From NCBI GenBank assembly GCA_032622095.1, contig CP136066.1:157813152-157877151 (forward strand): 64,000 bases of DNA. The letters are read 5' to 3'. Positions within the stretch are counted from its first letter, which is position 1, and every line of letters starts with the position of its first letter. A program made the translations under genes and the position numbers. The notes below the pieces were generated by a model, which saw only the letters and a list, made by a program, of their open reading frames with translations, did not search any database and had not been told where the DNA came from. Shown in pieces: positions 34,067 to 45,600 of the stretch. Source of the stretch: Siphonodentalium dalli. Its lineage: Eukaryota; Mollusca; Scaphopoda; Gadilida; Siphonodentaliidae.

Positions 34067-34343
34067 TTAAACCTTTCATGACGGGAGCTCTGCTGGTGTA
34101 GCATTATATATATAAAGGATCCTGTGCCAGTGCATTCTCTTATATATGCGAGTCTCACTTATATAAGAGAATGCACTGCCTTACAAGGTAAAGGTAAATA
34201 TTGTTAGGTCAATGTATTCTCTTATATGCGAGGCAACCTATGGAAGACAAATGCATTGGCACAGAGTTTTCGCTAGTCCAAGTCTGCAGATTTGGTCTAG
34301 GTTTTCACAAAATTTCGGGAAGTTCTAGTCATGGAAGGTTTAA
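34067..34343. mobile_element. PAL-TTAA element, two hairpins
   Basis: TTAA at both ends (34067-34070, 34340-34343). Left ACCTTTCATGACGGGAGCTC, right AGTTCTAGTCATGGAAGGT. The first hairpin is shortened. Confidence 0.85.
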
Positions 34344-34417
34344 TAGGTACATTTTAGCTCATACCAGCACTTTGCCACTGGCGAAATCAAAATGCAGGTA
34401 AGTGCAATTATTTGTAT

Positions 34418-34603
34418 ACAGTAATGCTCTAAGTAATCAACTTCTTAACCACAGCAGAATTATGGGTAACTTTTCAGGATTTAGTCGGAAATATGGCTTG
34501 TTGCCATTCATCAGAAAGCTCTCCCCGATATTTCCGATTAAATCCTGAAAAGTTAACCATAATTCTGCTGTGGTTAAGAAGTCGATTACTTAGAGCATTA
34601 CTG
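34418..34603. mobile_element. PAL-TA palindrome with 18-bp flanking repeats
   Basis: Same subtype as 12569; part of the right inner arm is deleted after CTCTCCCCGA. It is flanked by TAAGTGCAATTATTTGTA at 34399-34416 and 34604-34621, far longer than the TA expected. Confidence 0.9.
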
Positions 34604-34742
34604 TAAGTGCAATTATTTGTAAACATGCCAGTTGTGTTGCAATACATAGGTTAACATCAAGCACTAAAATTTCTTGAAAAGACTGAAAAAATAATTTGGG
34701 TTGGTGTCTTTTGAGGGGTGACTGCAAACAATCATTATTTTT

Positions 34743-34830
34743 ATTAAAGCCTCACATGACTGGATCTTCCTGAAATTTTGCGAAAACCCTGTGCCAATGC
34801 ATTCTGTTATATATGCGAGTCTCCCATATT
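34743..34830. mobile_element. PAL-TTAA left-end fragment
   Basis: TTAA, then GCCTCACATGACTGGATCTT, TTTTGCGAAAACCCTGTGCC and half of the first hairpin; then lost. Confidence 0.75.
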
Positions 34831-35097
34831 TTTAAATTTATATTTTCACTCGTTTTAATGACATGTCTCTGTGCTCTATTGGTCCTAAACACCTGTGGAT
34901 ATGAGATTAGTTGACTTCTAGAGAAGTTATCAACTTAGAAATTAGTGACTTAAAATTATTTTTATCAACATACATATTTTTTGGAGCTTATTATTCAGTA
35001 TTTGGTCAGTTAATTTGAAACTTGGCCGATATATTAACCCAAAATGATATACAGTGCACCTGCAGTTATGAGATTGGTCACTCATTTTAGTAGAGAT

Positions 35098-35310
35098 ACA
35101 GTAATGCACGAAATACTCGACTCTTTAACCACAGCATAATTATGGGTAACTTTTCAGGATTTAGTCAGAAATATGGCATGTTGCCATTCACCGGAAAGCT
35201 CACCGAGAGCTTTCAGATGAATGGCAACAAGCCATATTTCTGACTAAATCCTTAAAAATTACCCATAATTCTGCTGTGGTTAAGGAGTCGATTATTTAGG
35301 GCATTACTAT
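35098..35310. mobile_element. PAL-TA palindrome, full length
   Basis: TACAGTAATG .. CATTACTATA. Both arms complete; the central turn is AGCTCACCGAGAGCT. Confidence 0.9.
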
Positions 35311-35770
35311 ATCTTACTTTCGAAAGGAAATTGTTATTATTGTTATGGCTACCTTTATATTCATAGCATGGGTATAAACCACCTGGACTATTTATAAACC
35401 CAATTGGTGAATACAAGCGCTGGAGTTTTTAAATACAAGACAGTCAATGACTGTTGAGACACCGACGTGATTGTAAGGACTGAGACTCTGAAGACCACAA
35501 GTCAGTACTTCTCAAAATCACTTAAAAACAAGTAGTTCCAAACAGGAACGTAGCTAGAAATTTCCAACTGCACACACCTCCAAACTGGAGCAAACTCATA
35601 AGTTTGTAACATTACTTTACACATCCCCCCATAGGTTGGAATTTTACAAGTGATACCTCAAGCCTTCCAAACTGTTGGAAAATTCCAACCTGACATGCCC
35701 CCCTTTTTTTCTGGCCGACCCCATTTAAACATATTTGAATCCTAACTAGCCATGGACCCTACGCACTAAA
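35311..35770. other. No gene; traces of dispersed repeats
   Basis: GGACTATTTATAAACCC near 35386 recalls the repeat at 713. TTGGAATTTTACAAG- and TTGGAAAATTCCAACC-type words (35635-35690) form an inverted pair. No exon. Confidence 0.4.
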
Positions 35771-36010
35771 TCAGGGTATTGTGACAAAAATCAGAACTTG
35801 GTCAGATGCCAAGTTTGTCAGGCTGAAAAGTCTCATTCGAGATCACTTGACAAAGATCCGAATGCAAAATGCCAACTTCCCCCCATTACATTTGTCCACG
35901 TTTGTTGTCATGGGTACAGTAGACTGTCTGATCGGGCATGGACATTAATGGCTGACCCATGTACACACCTTGGTGTGTGCATGTTAAAGAAAGCTACTGG
36001 AGTCACCACA
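35771..36010 (+). mobile_element. SINE body, head-less copy
   Basis: TCAGGGTATTGTGACAAAAA and CAGAACTTGGTCAGATGCC, then CAAGTTTGTCAGGCTGAAAA and onward, match in order the two halves at 27753-27790 and 24130-23925. The tRNA-like head is absent. This copy shows the uninterrupted arrangement of the split SINE. Confidence 0.7.
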
Positions 36011-36590
36011 GGGTTATAAAGTTACTCAGCCGTGGTAGCACATGCACCTCTGCAAAATCTTCAGTAAATTGAAGGTGTCACAGTAATATGTAGACATAGA
36101 CAAATGTCAGATTACGCAGTCAGGTGGTTCCAGAGAAGAATATGTTTTTATGAGTTTATATACATGTATCAGCGATTTCATTGGACAGAAAAAGTACCCC
36201 TAACCTATTTTAACAAATCTGAATCCCAGTCACCCAAGGACCCTCAACACTAAATATGACCTTATTCTGACTTGCAGTTCCGGAGATGTTGACAGACGGA
36301 TGGACATATGGATGGACAGATCAGGAGTGGTGACTATAGCTCTCAGTGAACTAATAACCAACCTTATGGGAGAAATAACTCACAACAGTTCCAAATGATT
36401 CGTAATCGTCATTTATTGTGTGCAAGCATGCCAAAACAATAGCAATCAAATGACTCAGATCGTATCCGTGGAAACATTCATTCATATCACACATCCAGAC
36501 AGTCTGATACAAAGAAATTCTGGAACCCAAATTACATGAAATATTTTTTTATCCCATTTACACACATGCTCTATAATTTAATCATAAGCT
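36011..36590. other. No gene; pearl-like tail near 36290
   Basis: GACAGACGGATGGACATATG plus GATGGACAGATCAGGAGTGG looks like the microsatellite tail of a PRL element. Its cores are not recognised. Confidence 0.4.
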
Positions 36591-36805
36591 ACAGTAATGC
36601 CCTAAATAATCGACTCCTTAACCACAGCAGAATTATGGGTAACTTTTCAGGATTAAGTCGGAAATATGGCTTGTTGCCATTCATTGGAAAGCTCTCAGTG
36701 AGAGCTTTCCGATGAATGACAACAAGCCATATTTCAGACTAAATCCTGAAAAGTTACCAATAATTCTGCTGTGGTTAAGGAGTCGATTATTTAGGGCATT
36801 TCTGT
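36591..36805. mobile_element. PAL-TA palindrome, full length
   Basis: Arms meet at GGAAAGCTCTCAGTGAGAGC. TA flanks both sides. Confidence 0.9.
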
Positions 36806-37594
36806 ACCAATTCATGAGATATTGAAACACAGCTGGTTGCTGCTTAATTGGCGAGGTTGAATATAACCCAATAAATTAACCGCTGCCAATTGAGGTTGGC
36901 ACGTTAAGGTCATGCGAAAGTACATGTGGATGACACAGTTTTAGCAAATCAGCAGTCGAACATTGGTGGAATGAATCGTTACTTCTAGAATTGTGTCAAC
37001 CAATGAAAATCAAGTTCTGCTGATGCTACATGATATGGGAGGGGGGGGGGGGGGAAATCACATGAAATACGAGAATTTCTTCCCATTCAAGTCAGGTGCA
37101 GTAGGTGTTCCAATGGAAAACACAAATTGGTAATTATCCGATCGTTCTTGTTATTGAGAAAAAAAAAGTAGAATTTGGTAACCTAGCGATTAAATTATAT
37201 GAAATAACTCATGCTTTTTTGAAATTCATGAACTTATAATCACAAAGTTTAAAGAAAATTCACTATTACACGATTATTTGTCTTCAAACTTTGCAGATAC
37301 AACCTTCTAAACTTACTAGAAACATGAGTTATTTTTTAATTATAATATATGAAATGATAAGCATAAACTAATACAAGAGATTCCAGGATTATCAAGAAAT
37401 AGTTTAAAATATATCAATTTTAAGATATCAAAAGATTTGTTTCCCCACAGGGCAAAAAGGAGCACTTCAGCTAGGGTTTCTGACATATGGAAATGCCAAA
37501 AGCTAATATATTAACAGAGTTATGAACACAATTAAACAAAATCAAACAAAGTCCCAATTTCATTTCAGAATAAAGTAATAATAGGAAATATTCA
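36806..37594. other. No gene seen
   Basis: AT-rich, with a G run at 37038-37054. Confidence 0.4.
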
Positions 37595-37762
37595 TTAACC
37601 CTTCCATGACTGGAGCTTCCTGAAATTTTGTGAAAACACTTTGTAAGCCAGTCCATTCTTTTATATATGTGAGGCTCCATATGGGAGAATCACATATACA
37701 AGAGATTGCACTGGCATAGGATCTTTAATGGTGCATCAGCGCAGCTCCCGTCATGAAAGGTT
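37595..37762. mobile_element. PAL-TTAA, single-hairpin form
   Basis: TTAACCCTTCCATGACTGGA at the left, CCCGTCATGAAAGG at the right. The first hairpin and spacer are deleted, so one hairpin (AAGCCAGTCCATTCTTTTAT ..) remains. Confidence 0.8.
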
Positions 37763-37957
37763 TCTGACAGTTCCCAGAGCATTGCATGTATCATGTCAAA
37801 CCAAATTAGTGAATTGGCATCACAAGCGTCACTTACTTACATCATACTTTGAGTCTCCTGTTTTTTCGTCTTATTGAATAAATGCATACTGTATTTAAAT
37901 GCTAAAACTTATACTCAGAAGAACACTGAAGGAAACATACTATTTATCTAAATAACT
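37763..37957. other. No feature seen
   Basis: Short AT-rich spacer between two TTAA elements. Confidence 0.4.
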
Positions 37958-38114
37958 TTAACCCTTTCAGTGCCAAGTCCGATTTTTGTATCAACCCATA
38001 TTTCCTTAGAGCTCTTGCCATCAATGTATCACATTATTATAATCAATAAATTTGAAAAATGATCAGGGAAATATGGGTTGATACAAAAATCGGACTTGGC
38101 ACTGAAAGGGTTAA
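37958..38114. mobile_element. TTAA-flanked MITE with 44-bp perfect inverted ends
   Basis: TTAA (37958-37961 and 38111-38114) flanks a 149-bp element. Its ends, CCCTTTCAGTGCCAAGTCCG onward, are mirrored perfectly over 37962-38005 and 38067-38110. TTAA target and CCCT-type ends fit the piggyBac style. A chimeric piece occurs at 7830. Confidence 0.9.
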
Positions 38115-38630
38115 CAGGATCAACCCATTTATGGTATCTTTGTCAGTCTCCTTTGTTGTGAAAGCTGCTGAGTAAATGCACTGCACACAATGCCAAATTA
38201 GAACATTATGCCGAAATATGTTTAAGGACAAATGCTTTATGAATATATCTCATAATCATATACTCATCTGAAATGTATGGGGACTTTTAAGTGATAAAAG
38301 GACCAGTAAATATTGTAGATATACAGAATGGTGGTATTGAATTGTAAATAAAATCACAGGAATATTTTTTGGAGATTCATTCACTTATGCTATGCAGATT
38401 ATTAAATGTCTTAATTTAAACACTTATTTGTTATCTGTAAAACACTAGTATGTCATATTGTGGACATGTATGTGCTGAATAGAGTTGCTCAAAGATTATT
38501 ATCTCTATTAATTTGATCAAACACATTTGTAGTATCCTTCTTTTGTAATAATTAGGTCAATTTATTATTTATGAAATAATATACTTCCTGATTATAAAAA
38601 ATTGCCTAATATACCATTTTGCAAGTCATG
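38115..38630. other. No feature seen
   Basis: AT-rich; no exon found, although the next EML exon could lie anywhere left of 42513. Confidence 0.4.
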
Positions 38631-38893
38631 TTAATCCTTTTATGATGGGAGCTGTGCTGGTGCAGTATTCAAGATCCTGTGCCAGTGCATTCTCTTATAT
38701 ATGGGAGTCTCCCATAGGGAGCTCACAAGTATAAGAGAATGCACTGCCTTACAAGGTCAAGGCAAATATTGTCAGGCTAAAGTATTCTCTAATATATGCG
38801 AGGCTCCCTATGGGAGACTCGCATATATAAGAGAATGCATTGGCACATGGTTTTTTGCAAAACTTCAGGAAGCTCCAATCATGGAAGGGTTAA
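38631..38893. mobile_element. PAL-TTAA element, two hairpins
   Basis: TTAA at 38631 and 38890. Left ATCCTTTTATGATGGGAGCT, right AAGCTCCAATCATGGAAGGG. The second hairpin (GCGAGGCTCCCTATGGGAGA) is nearly perfect. Confidence 0.85.
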
Positions 38894-38985
38894 TGATACA
38901 AGAAATTTCAATTTCCCCACAGCAACTATTTTGCACTGAAGTGTTATCTTTAAATGGTTTAATGAACAACATCAATTGTATACAT

Positions 38986-39200
38986 ACAGTAATGCCCTAA
39001 ATAATTGACTCCTTAACCACATCAGAATTATGGGTAACTTTTCAGGATTTAGTCAGAAATATGGCTTGTTGCCATTCATCGGAAAGCTCTCAGTGAGAAC
39101 GTTCCGATGAATGGCAACAAGCCATATTTCCGACTAAATCCTGAAAAATTACCCATAATTCTGCTGTGGTTAAGGAGTCGATTATTTAGGGCATTACTTT
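38986..39200. mobile_element. PAL-TA palindrome, full length
   Basis: TACAGTAATGCCCTAAATAA at the left, GGCATTACTTTA at the right; near-perfect arms with one variant at AGAACGTTCC. Confidence 0.9.
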
Positions 39201-40795
39201 ATTATTGTCTATTATATACAAAGGCAAGAAAACAGAGAGGAAAATGAACAAAATGTCGTATATTTGGTATATGAAGAAAATATATAGAAAAATAAACATC
39301 AAATAACAGATTATAAAAACGATCAATTAATATGGAACTTGAGCAAGCAAAACTTGTACTCATGTAGCATGTGAACTGTATGGCAACAGATTTTCAAATG
39401 CTGACTGTTGCTTTTATCTAAGTTATTGCTTTTGAACTCTATAGGATTTATTTCAAAAGACCACCGTCAATTTAAAAAATATTTTTGCTTTAATAGCTGC
39501 GCTTATTAGAAAATTTGCATAACAATTTTCAGCAGAAAACTAACAATTTTATTGTAGAGAAACTAGAAAGTTTTCGACAAAAACAGGGTACAAGTTTTGC
39601 ATACCAAACTAACATGAGGAACTCCAAAGAGTATTTATTCAAGAATTCTAGAAATCCCTTCTAAGAAATATAAAAAGAAAATTTAGGTCAAAACACAGAA
39701 TGTCTCCTGTTATGCATCACAAATATTTGTCAACATGAGATTTTGCTGGAAATTTAGAATCAATATTTTCCCTAAATCTGACCATTGTGCCACATTTTAA
39801 AATCTAACCATTCAACTTGACAATTATTTGGTCAATCTGGTCGGTACTAACATAATGAGTTAATTAATTCATACAGATAAACCGTCAAAAAATTTACAAT
39901 AACTTGTTCGATGACAATTTCTTGATTAAAATGTGTGTTGTACATAATAGAAATGAGTATTAGCAGATATTAGTGGCATATTTTATAATAGGTAACCTGC
40001 ACTCTCAGTATCAGTAAATTTTTCAGTGACAGAAAAAAAAATTGCTTTTCTAGAAAAACTGTCTTTTGACAATAAATGTACAATGAATATAAATAAAATT
40101 ACATCAGATTGGTATTGCATAATTCAGAATGACATGCCAAGGTCAAAGGTCGTCAGAAGCGTGTAGCCAAGTATAATAATTTTGATTCAAATAGCATTGA
40201 GCCAGAGGTGAAAGTTGTCCAATATGAAATTCCCTGACACTATCCCAAACCATAAACTCTTCATTTTCCCATGGAATTGGCATTTAAAAATTCAAATATT
40301 AGTTTTTTTTTTACTCGGTTTTAAATTCCTTCACATTTATGTGCATGAAAATAGTATTGCGCGCATTTATATATAAGTAAGCCCATTTGGGCTTGTAATA
40401 TATGCACCTGCCATTAAACGATTCAATAAAACTTTCTTCAACACCCAGATGTTATGAGGAAAAATTTGCGATTTTTGCGAAGGCAAAGCGCCTCAAAGTT
40501 AACTTTTGGAGCAGAGATTTCAAACCCGGTTCCAAGGTATACTTATATAATTGAATGAGAGAATCCATTCAGTAAAGAAAGGGTTATATAACAGCTGTGA
40601 CCTTGACCTTGTGAGAATCACATTATATAGGTTACACAATCTCCCATTGTAATACTCCCGTATCTTTTCCACCGGTCGATATCAATCGGGAATCGTCAAA
40701 CAGGAAAGAAACATTCGTTACATGACTGCTGTGTCCACCATAGGATTTAGCGTTTGACTGAAAATATAGAGAAATCAGAAAATCAGCCTTGCATT
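39201..40795. other. No gene seen
   Basis: About 1.6 kb of AT-rich sequence. About 40535-40590 matches the end of the dispersed repeat at 47590 (inverted), and TGACCTTGACCTTGTGAG occurs near 40598. I looked for a last EML exon here and found none. Confidence 0.4.
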
Positions 40796-41482
40796 GAAAG
40801 ATGGTTATAGGTAGTTAAAGATGGGTATAGGTAGTTAAATATGGGTATATGTAGTTAAAGATGGGTATATGGAGTTAAATATGGGTATATGTACATGTAG
40901 TTAAAGATGGGAATAGCTAGATAAATATGGGTGTATGTAGTTAAATATCGGTATAGGTAGATAAAGATGGGTATAGGTAGTTAAGGATGGGTATAGGTAA
41001 TTATATTTGGGTATAGCTAGTTTAATATGGGTATAGCAGGTGTTAAATATGGGTATAGCTAGTTAAATATGGGTATAGATAGTTAAAGATTGGTATAGGT
41101 AGTTAACAATGGGTATAGGTAGTTAAAGATTGGTATATGTAGTTAAAAATGGGTATAGGTAGTTAAATATGGGTATAGTTAGTTAAAGTTGGGTATAGCT
41201 AGTTAAATATGGGTATAGGTAGTTATATATGGGTATAGCTAGTTAAAGATGGCTATATGTAGTTACAGTTGGGTATAGCTAGTTAAATATGGGTATAGGT
41301 AGTTCAAGATGGGTATAGGTAGTTAAATATGGGTCTAGTTAGATAAAGATGGGTTTAGCTAGTTATATATGGGTATAGCTAGTTAAAGATGGCTATATGT
41401 AGTTAAAGTTGGGTATAGCTAGTTAAATAGGGGTAAAGGTAGTTAAATATGGGTATAGCTAGTTAAAGATGGATATAGCTAG
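40796..41482. repeat. 20-bp minisatellite, about 34 units
   Basis: Unit AGTTAAATATGGGTATAG(G/C)T, with AAA(T/G)AT and GG/GC variants alternating. Two or three units carry small insertions (near 40890 and 41036). Confidence 0.95.
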
Positions 41483-41555
41483 AATAATAATGCAAATGTG
41501 ACCACTTCAAGCTCCCATAACGAAATATGCATCCAATTACAGTTTTTATCTGATT

Positions 41556-41771
41556 TTAACCCTTTCATGACAGGAGCTGCGCTGGTGCAGCATTAAAGAT
41601 CCTGTGTCATGGGAAGCCTCGCATATTTTAGAGAATGCACTGGCTTACAAGGTCAAGGTATATGTTGTTAGGTCAACGCATTCCTATGAGAGACTCACAT
41701 ATATAAGAAGAGAATGCATTTGCACAGGGTTTTCATAAAATTTCAGGAAGCTCCAGTCATGGAAGGGTTAA
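41556..41771. mobile_element. PAL-TTAA element, deleted hairpins
   Basis: TTAACCCTTTCATGACAGGA .. AGTCATGGAAGGGTTAA. Both internal hairpins lost an arm portion. Confidence 0.85.
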
Positions 41772-41777
41772 TAACCT

Positions 41778-42058
41778 AACAAGAGCATCACTAGGACGTG
41801 ACAAAATATGCATGTGGTAATTCCAAATCCCAAATTCGAACCTGACCTGTATCTTGGGCTAGTAAACTCATATAACAAATTTCATTCCATTCAGTTCAGA
41901 CTTACTATAGTTATCATCCGTAAACGAAAATTGAGTGCAAATTCCAACAAAAAGGGCCATAACTCTGGTTTTTTAAAACGGGCATATAAAAGTTACAAAA
42001 CATATAATGTGTTCCATCAAAATTGTATAGTTATACATACATCGCCTTTAAAATGACA
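41778..42058. mobile_element. PRL-C fragment
   Basis: Begins AACAAGAGCATC. Core words TTCGAACCTGACCTGTATCT and GTTATCATCCGTAAACG match 16690-17105. No microsatellite tail. Confidence 0.6.
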
Positions 42059-42146
42059 GGAAATCAGCCCAAACCCAAGACTACGTCAACTTCGGCAGAT
42101 TTCGATAAATATTTTTTTTTTTAACTCTGTATTCAATTCTGACAAT

Positions 42147-42393
42147 AACTCTTCCATGACTGGACCTTCCTAAAATTTTGCAAAAACCCTGTGCCAATGC
42201 ATTCTCTTATATATGCGAGTCTCCCATATGGAGCCTCGCATATACATTGGCCTAACAATATTTACCTTGTCATTGTAAGCCAGTGCATTCTTGTATATAT
42301 GCAAGGCTCCCTACTGGAGATTCGCATATATAAAAGAATGCACTGGCACAGAATATTTAATGCTGCACCAGCACAGCTCCTGTCATGAAAGGG
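42147..42393. mobile_element. PAL-TTAA element beside EML exon 7
   Basis: TAACTCTTCCATGACTGGAC .. AGCTCCTGTCATGAAAGGGA. The TTAA sites have mutated. The right end lies about 120 nt downstream of the exon at 42513-42643 in the gene's direction. Confidence 0.8.
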
Positions 42394-42512
42394 ATGAACT
42401 ATTTATCTATCCAGTCATCAAGTGGATGATATACAGATTTGTAAATATGACACAGCAAGAGCCCTGTAATTCTAGGAACAAGGGTGTAAAACGTAATCTG
42501 GGATTGTCTCAC

Positions 42513-42643
42513 CTTGGGTTGGCAGCACGGGTACTTGTAGAGGTTCACCTTGCCGAAGTCATCAGCGCTGACTATAATGTTTTCTTTGTGAGATTTAGCA
42601 CAATTATTCACATCTGTTCCGTCAGCACCCTCTGGCCAGATTC
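42513..42643 (-). CDS. EML exon 7 of 7 seen
   Basis: 131 bp. Acceptor TTTTAATAG before 42643; donor GTGAGA after 42513. It encodes (G)IWPEGADGTDVNNCAKSH..SADDFGKVNLYKYPCCQPK. The first two bases complete a glycine with the preceding exon. It ends on a codon boundary, where the next expected exon would continue with the last WD-like repeat. Confidence 0.95.
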
Positions 42644-45600
42644 CTATTAAAAATGAGAGAACAAATTTTTGAAGGGCTGTGGTTAATGAAAACAGTTCTG
42701 GAAATCATTTATGATGTAGAATGATTTGACTATAAAATTGTTGAAAATATAGCTGAACAACATTGAAGTTATCCTACCTTGTAACTTGTAAACAACACAG
42801 AACACAACGAAATAACAATGAAAGTGTCAATGACACTTTAGCTAAACATGGAGAGGGGAATATTTCATGTGTTACAGTCAATGGAGCGATTAGGAATGCG
42901 GTAAGTTGAAATGTCTAAGTAATACTAGATATCAACATGAAGAGATATATATAAAGTAAAATGGCGGCCATGTTTTCCAATGAATTTCAAATACAATTGA
43001 TAGCTCCAATCTAGTAGATCAATATGAAGATCAATATGAAGTTTAGTGATGATCGGATGAGGGAAGTGGACTGTAGGGCGTGCTAAAGGATTTAGTCATG
43101 CAAAGAGTAAAATCCGAAATGGCTGCCGGTGGCATGTTTTAAAAAAAAATTCAGAAAAATTACTCCCATCTCGTGGTCATCCTGAAGATTCATGTGAAGT
43201 TTAGTGACGATTGGACAAGTAGGGTGTCATCTGTAGGATGTTTCAAAGGATTTAGTCATACAAAGATTAAAATTCAACTCGCGGCCATGTTTTTCAACTA
43301 AATTTGGAAAACTTTGATGGTCAACCCGATGATCCATATGAAGTTTGGTGATGATCAGATGAGGGATGTGGTCTGTAGGTTGTTCCCAAGGATTTACTCA
43401 TGCAAAGAATAAAATCCAAGACGGCTGCCGGCAGCCATGTTCACTGTCGGATACCCGTTTACGTTCGGACATTCCAAGATGGCGGCGCCCACTAAAGCAT
43501 ATAAACGGTAAGTGTATATATTGTCTCCAAGCAGCAATCAACGACATCTTTCGGTGATACACATTGAACCAGTTGTGTAGGAATTTGTATGCCCAACACA
43601 TACGTAACACGCCTTTCGCATGACAGGCATGTGAATTGTTGTATTTGGCGTGTCAAGTCGTCATAATTTTTCGAAATTTCATCGAGGCGGCGAGATTTCC
43701 GCTTTTTCGTATTTTTTTGGCCCTGGGCTCATGCATCCGCAAATTTATGTATTGTTGTGGGTAGATTAGGTCACCACACATCTTCGGAATGCAAAACCGG
43801 CGATATTTTTATTGTCTAACTCCGAAAAACGACCTTTGAAAATTTCAAAATGTTCAGGTTCGGATTCCCAACATTCGCGATGATTTTGTTCAGGTTCAGA
43901 CACAATTTTCGTTCAGGTTCGGACAAATTTGGTTCAGACGCATCAAAAACTTTGCATAAAAATGACACGCCGAGGTACAGTCGCGTTCTTATTGCGTTTT
44001 TGTGCATTTGGTTATCTTCCATTCGTAAAAGAAACGATAAATGGTTTTAGCCCACTCGTAAATTTGGGTGGACTTTCTTATTTTATGCGTGTGAGATGTA
44101 TGCGATCACGTGATTCCCCTCCACATCCACATACGATGCCACGAAGGTCTCCGCATGTAGATGAGCAGATAACTGTCCATAATATAAGTTACACGGCTTT
44201 TTGATGGGGGATACTGTGTGGTATGCCCCGATAGAGGCTCGTGTCCCCCGAGGCGACCCCCCCCCCCCTCAACAAGCCGTGTAATGATGTATTTACCCCC
44301 AGTCTCTATTAACAATATATTCCCAGACATAAAGCGCAGAAACGAGCCACGAACAGTAACTCTATTTTGTTAGACTGCTTATACGATGAATGTGATTATA
44401 TAGCTGTTCCCACAATTTGCCCATAAATACTTGCTGGCCTCGCTCACTTTAATAAAAATATCTGTTAGTGGATATAAAATTGGGCAATATATTTCACAAA
44501 AATAATGACAAATAAGTCGGACATCCTGAGTAAATGAGGCATGCATAACACGATAACCAGCACACCAGAGTTTAAGTTGGACGAGTTTAAGTTGCTTTAA
44601 CTTTCGGACGTTCAATTTTTTGCGGGCTAATTTCTGTTTCACAAGGGCGTAAGAGATTGTTTTTACCCTTGTATATAGCGACGGTTATTGTTTTGATAGC
44701 ACGTGCCTCGATGCTGTGAGATACGTCCCCGACGATGGTCACCCCATCGGACGGGACTTCCATGGTGTGGGTTCGCAGCCTGAGGAGGACGAGTGGTCAT
44801 GACTGTCTGACGAATTTCCGCTTCTAGCGGGGACAGACCCCGACAGGCAATTTGACCATCTCGTAAGGGTGGGTCACCTCTTTCGGGGTGCTCCAGCCGA
44901 TAAGACTGGTCCGCAATAGTCCCAGGCCAAAAAAACAAAACAAAAAAAAGTATTTTGCGACGACAATTTTGTGCAGGTTAAACGATATAATTGTTTCCTG
45001 TTTAGTTAACATAATTATGTCGAACAAGAACACCGGGATACTTACAATTCTAGGTTACAATCAATTTCAGCTGACATATTTAGATATAACAAATTAACAA
45101 TGCATGTTCGTTAATAACACGCACAATAAGATCGCAACTGCACCTCGGCATGTCATTTATAGGTAAGGTTTTGATGCGTCCGAACCTGAACTAAAATTGT
45201 CCGAACCTGAACCAAATTTGTCCGAAGCTGAACGAAAATTATGTCTGAACCTGAACAAAATCATCGCGAATGTTGCGAATCCGAACCTGAACATTTTTTA
45301 ATTTTCAAAGGTCGTTTTTCGGAGTTCGACAATAAAAATATCGCCGGTTTTGCATTTCGACGATGTGTGGTGACCTAATCTACCCACAACAATACATAAA
45401 TTTGCGGATGCATGAGCCCAGGGCCCAAAAATACGAAAAAGCAGAAATTTCGCCGCCTCGATAAAATTTCGAAAAATTATGACAACTTGACACGCCAAAT
45501 ACAACAATTCACATGCCTGTCATGCGAAAGGCGTGTTACGTATGTGTTGGGCATACAAATTCCTACATAACTGGTTCAAGGTGTATCACCGAAAGATGTC

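Noticed and set aside
43398-43610. Mirror-image open frames (MLRMCWAYKFLHNWF..) at 43398-43610 and 45533-45710 as a real gene
   Set aside because: They lie on opposite strands in the two TIR copies of the CACTG element, so duplication alone explains the similarity; no domain is recognisable.
44750-44800. tRNA or SINE promoter from GGTTCGCAGCC
   Set aside because: It resembles a B box, but no matching A box at tRNA-like spacing was seen.
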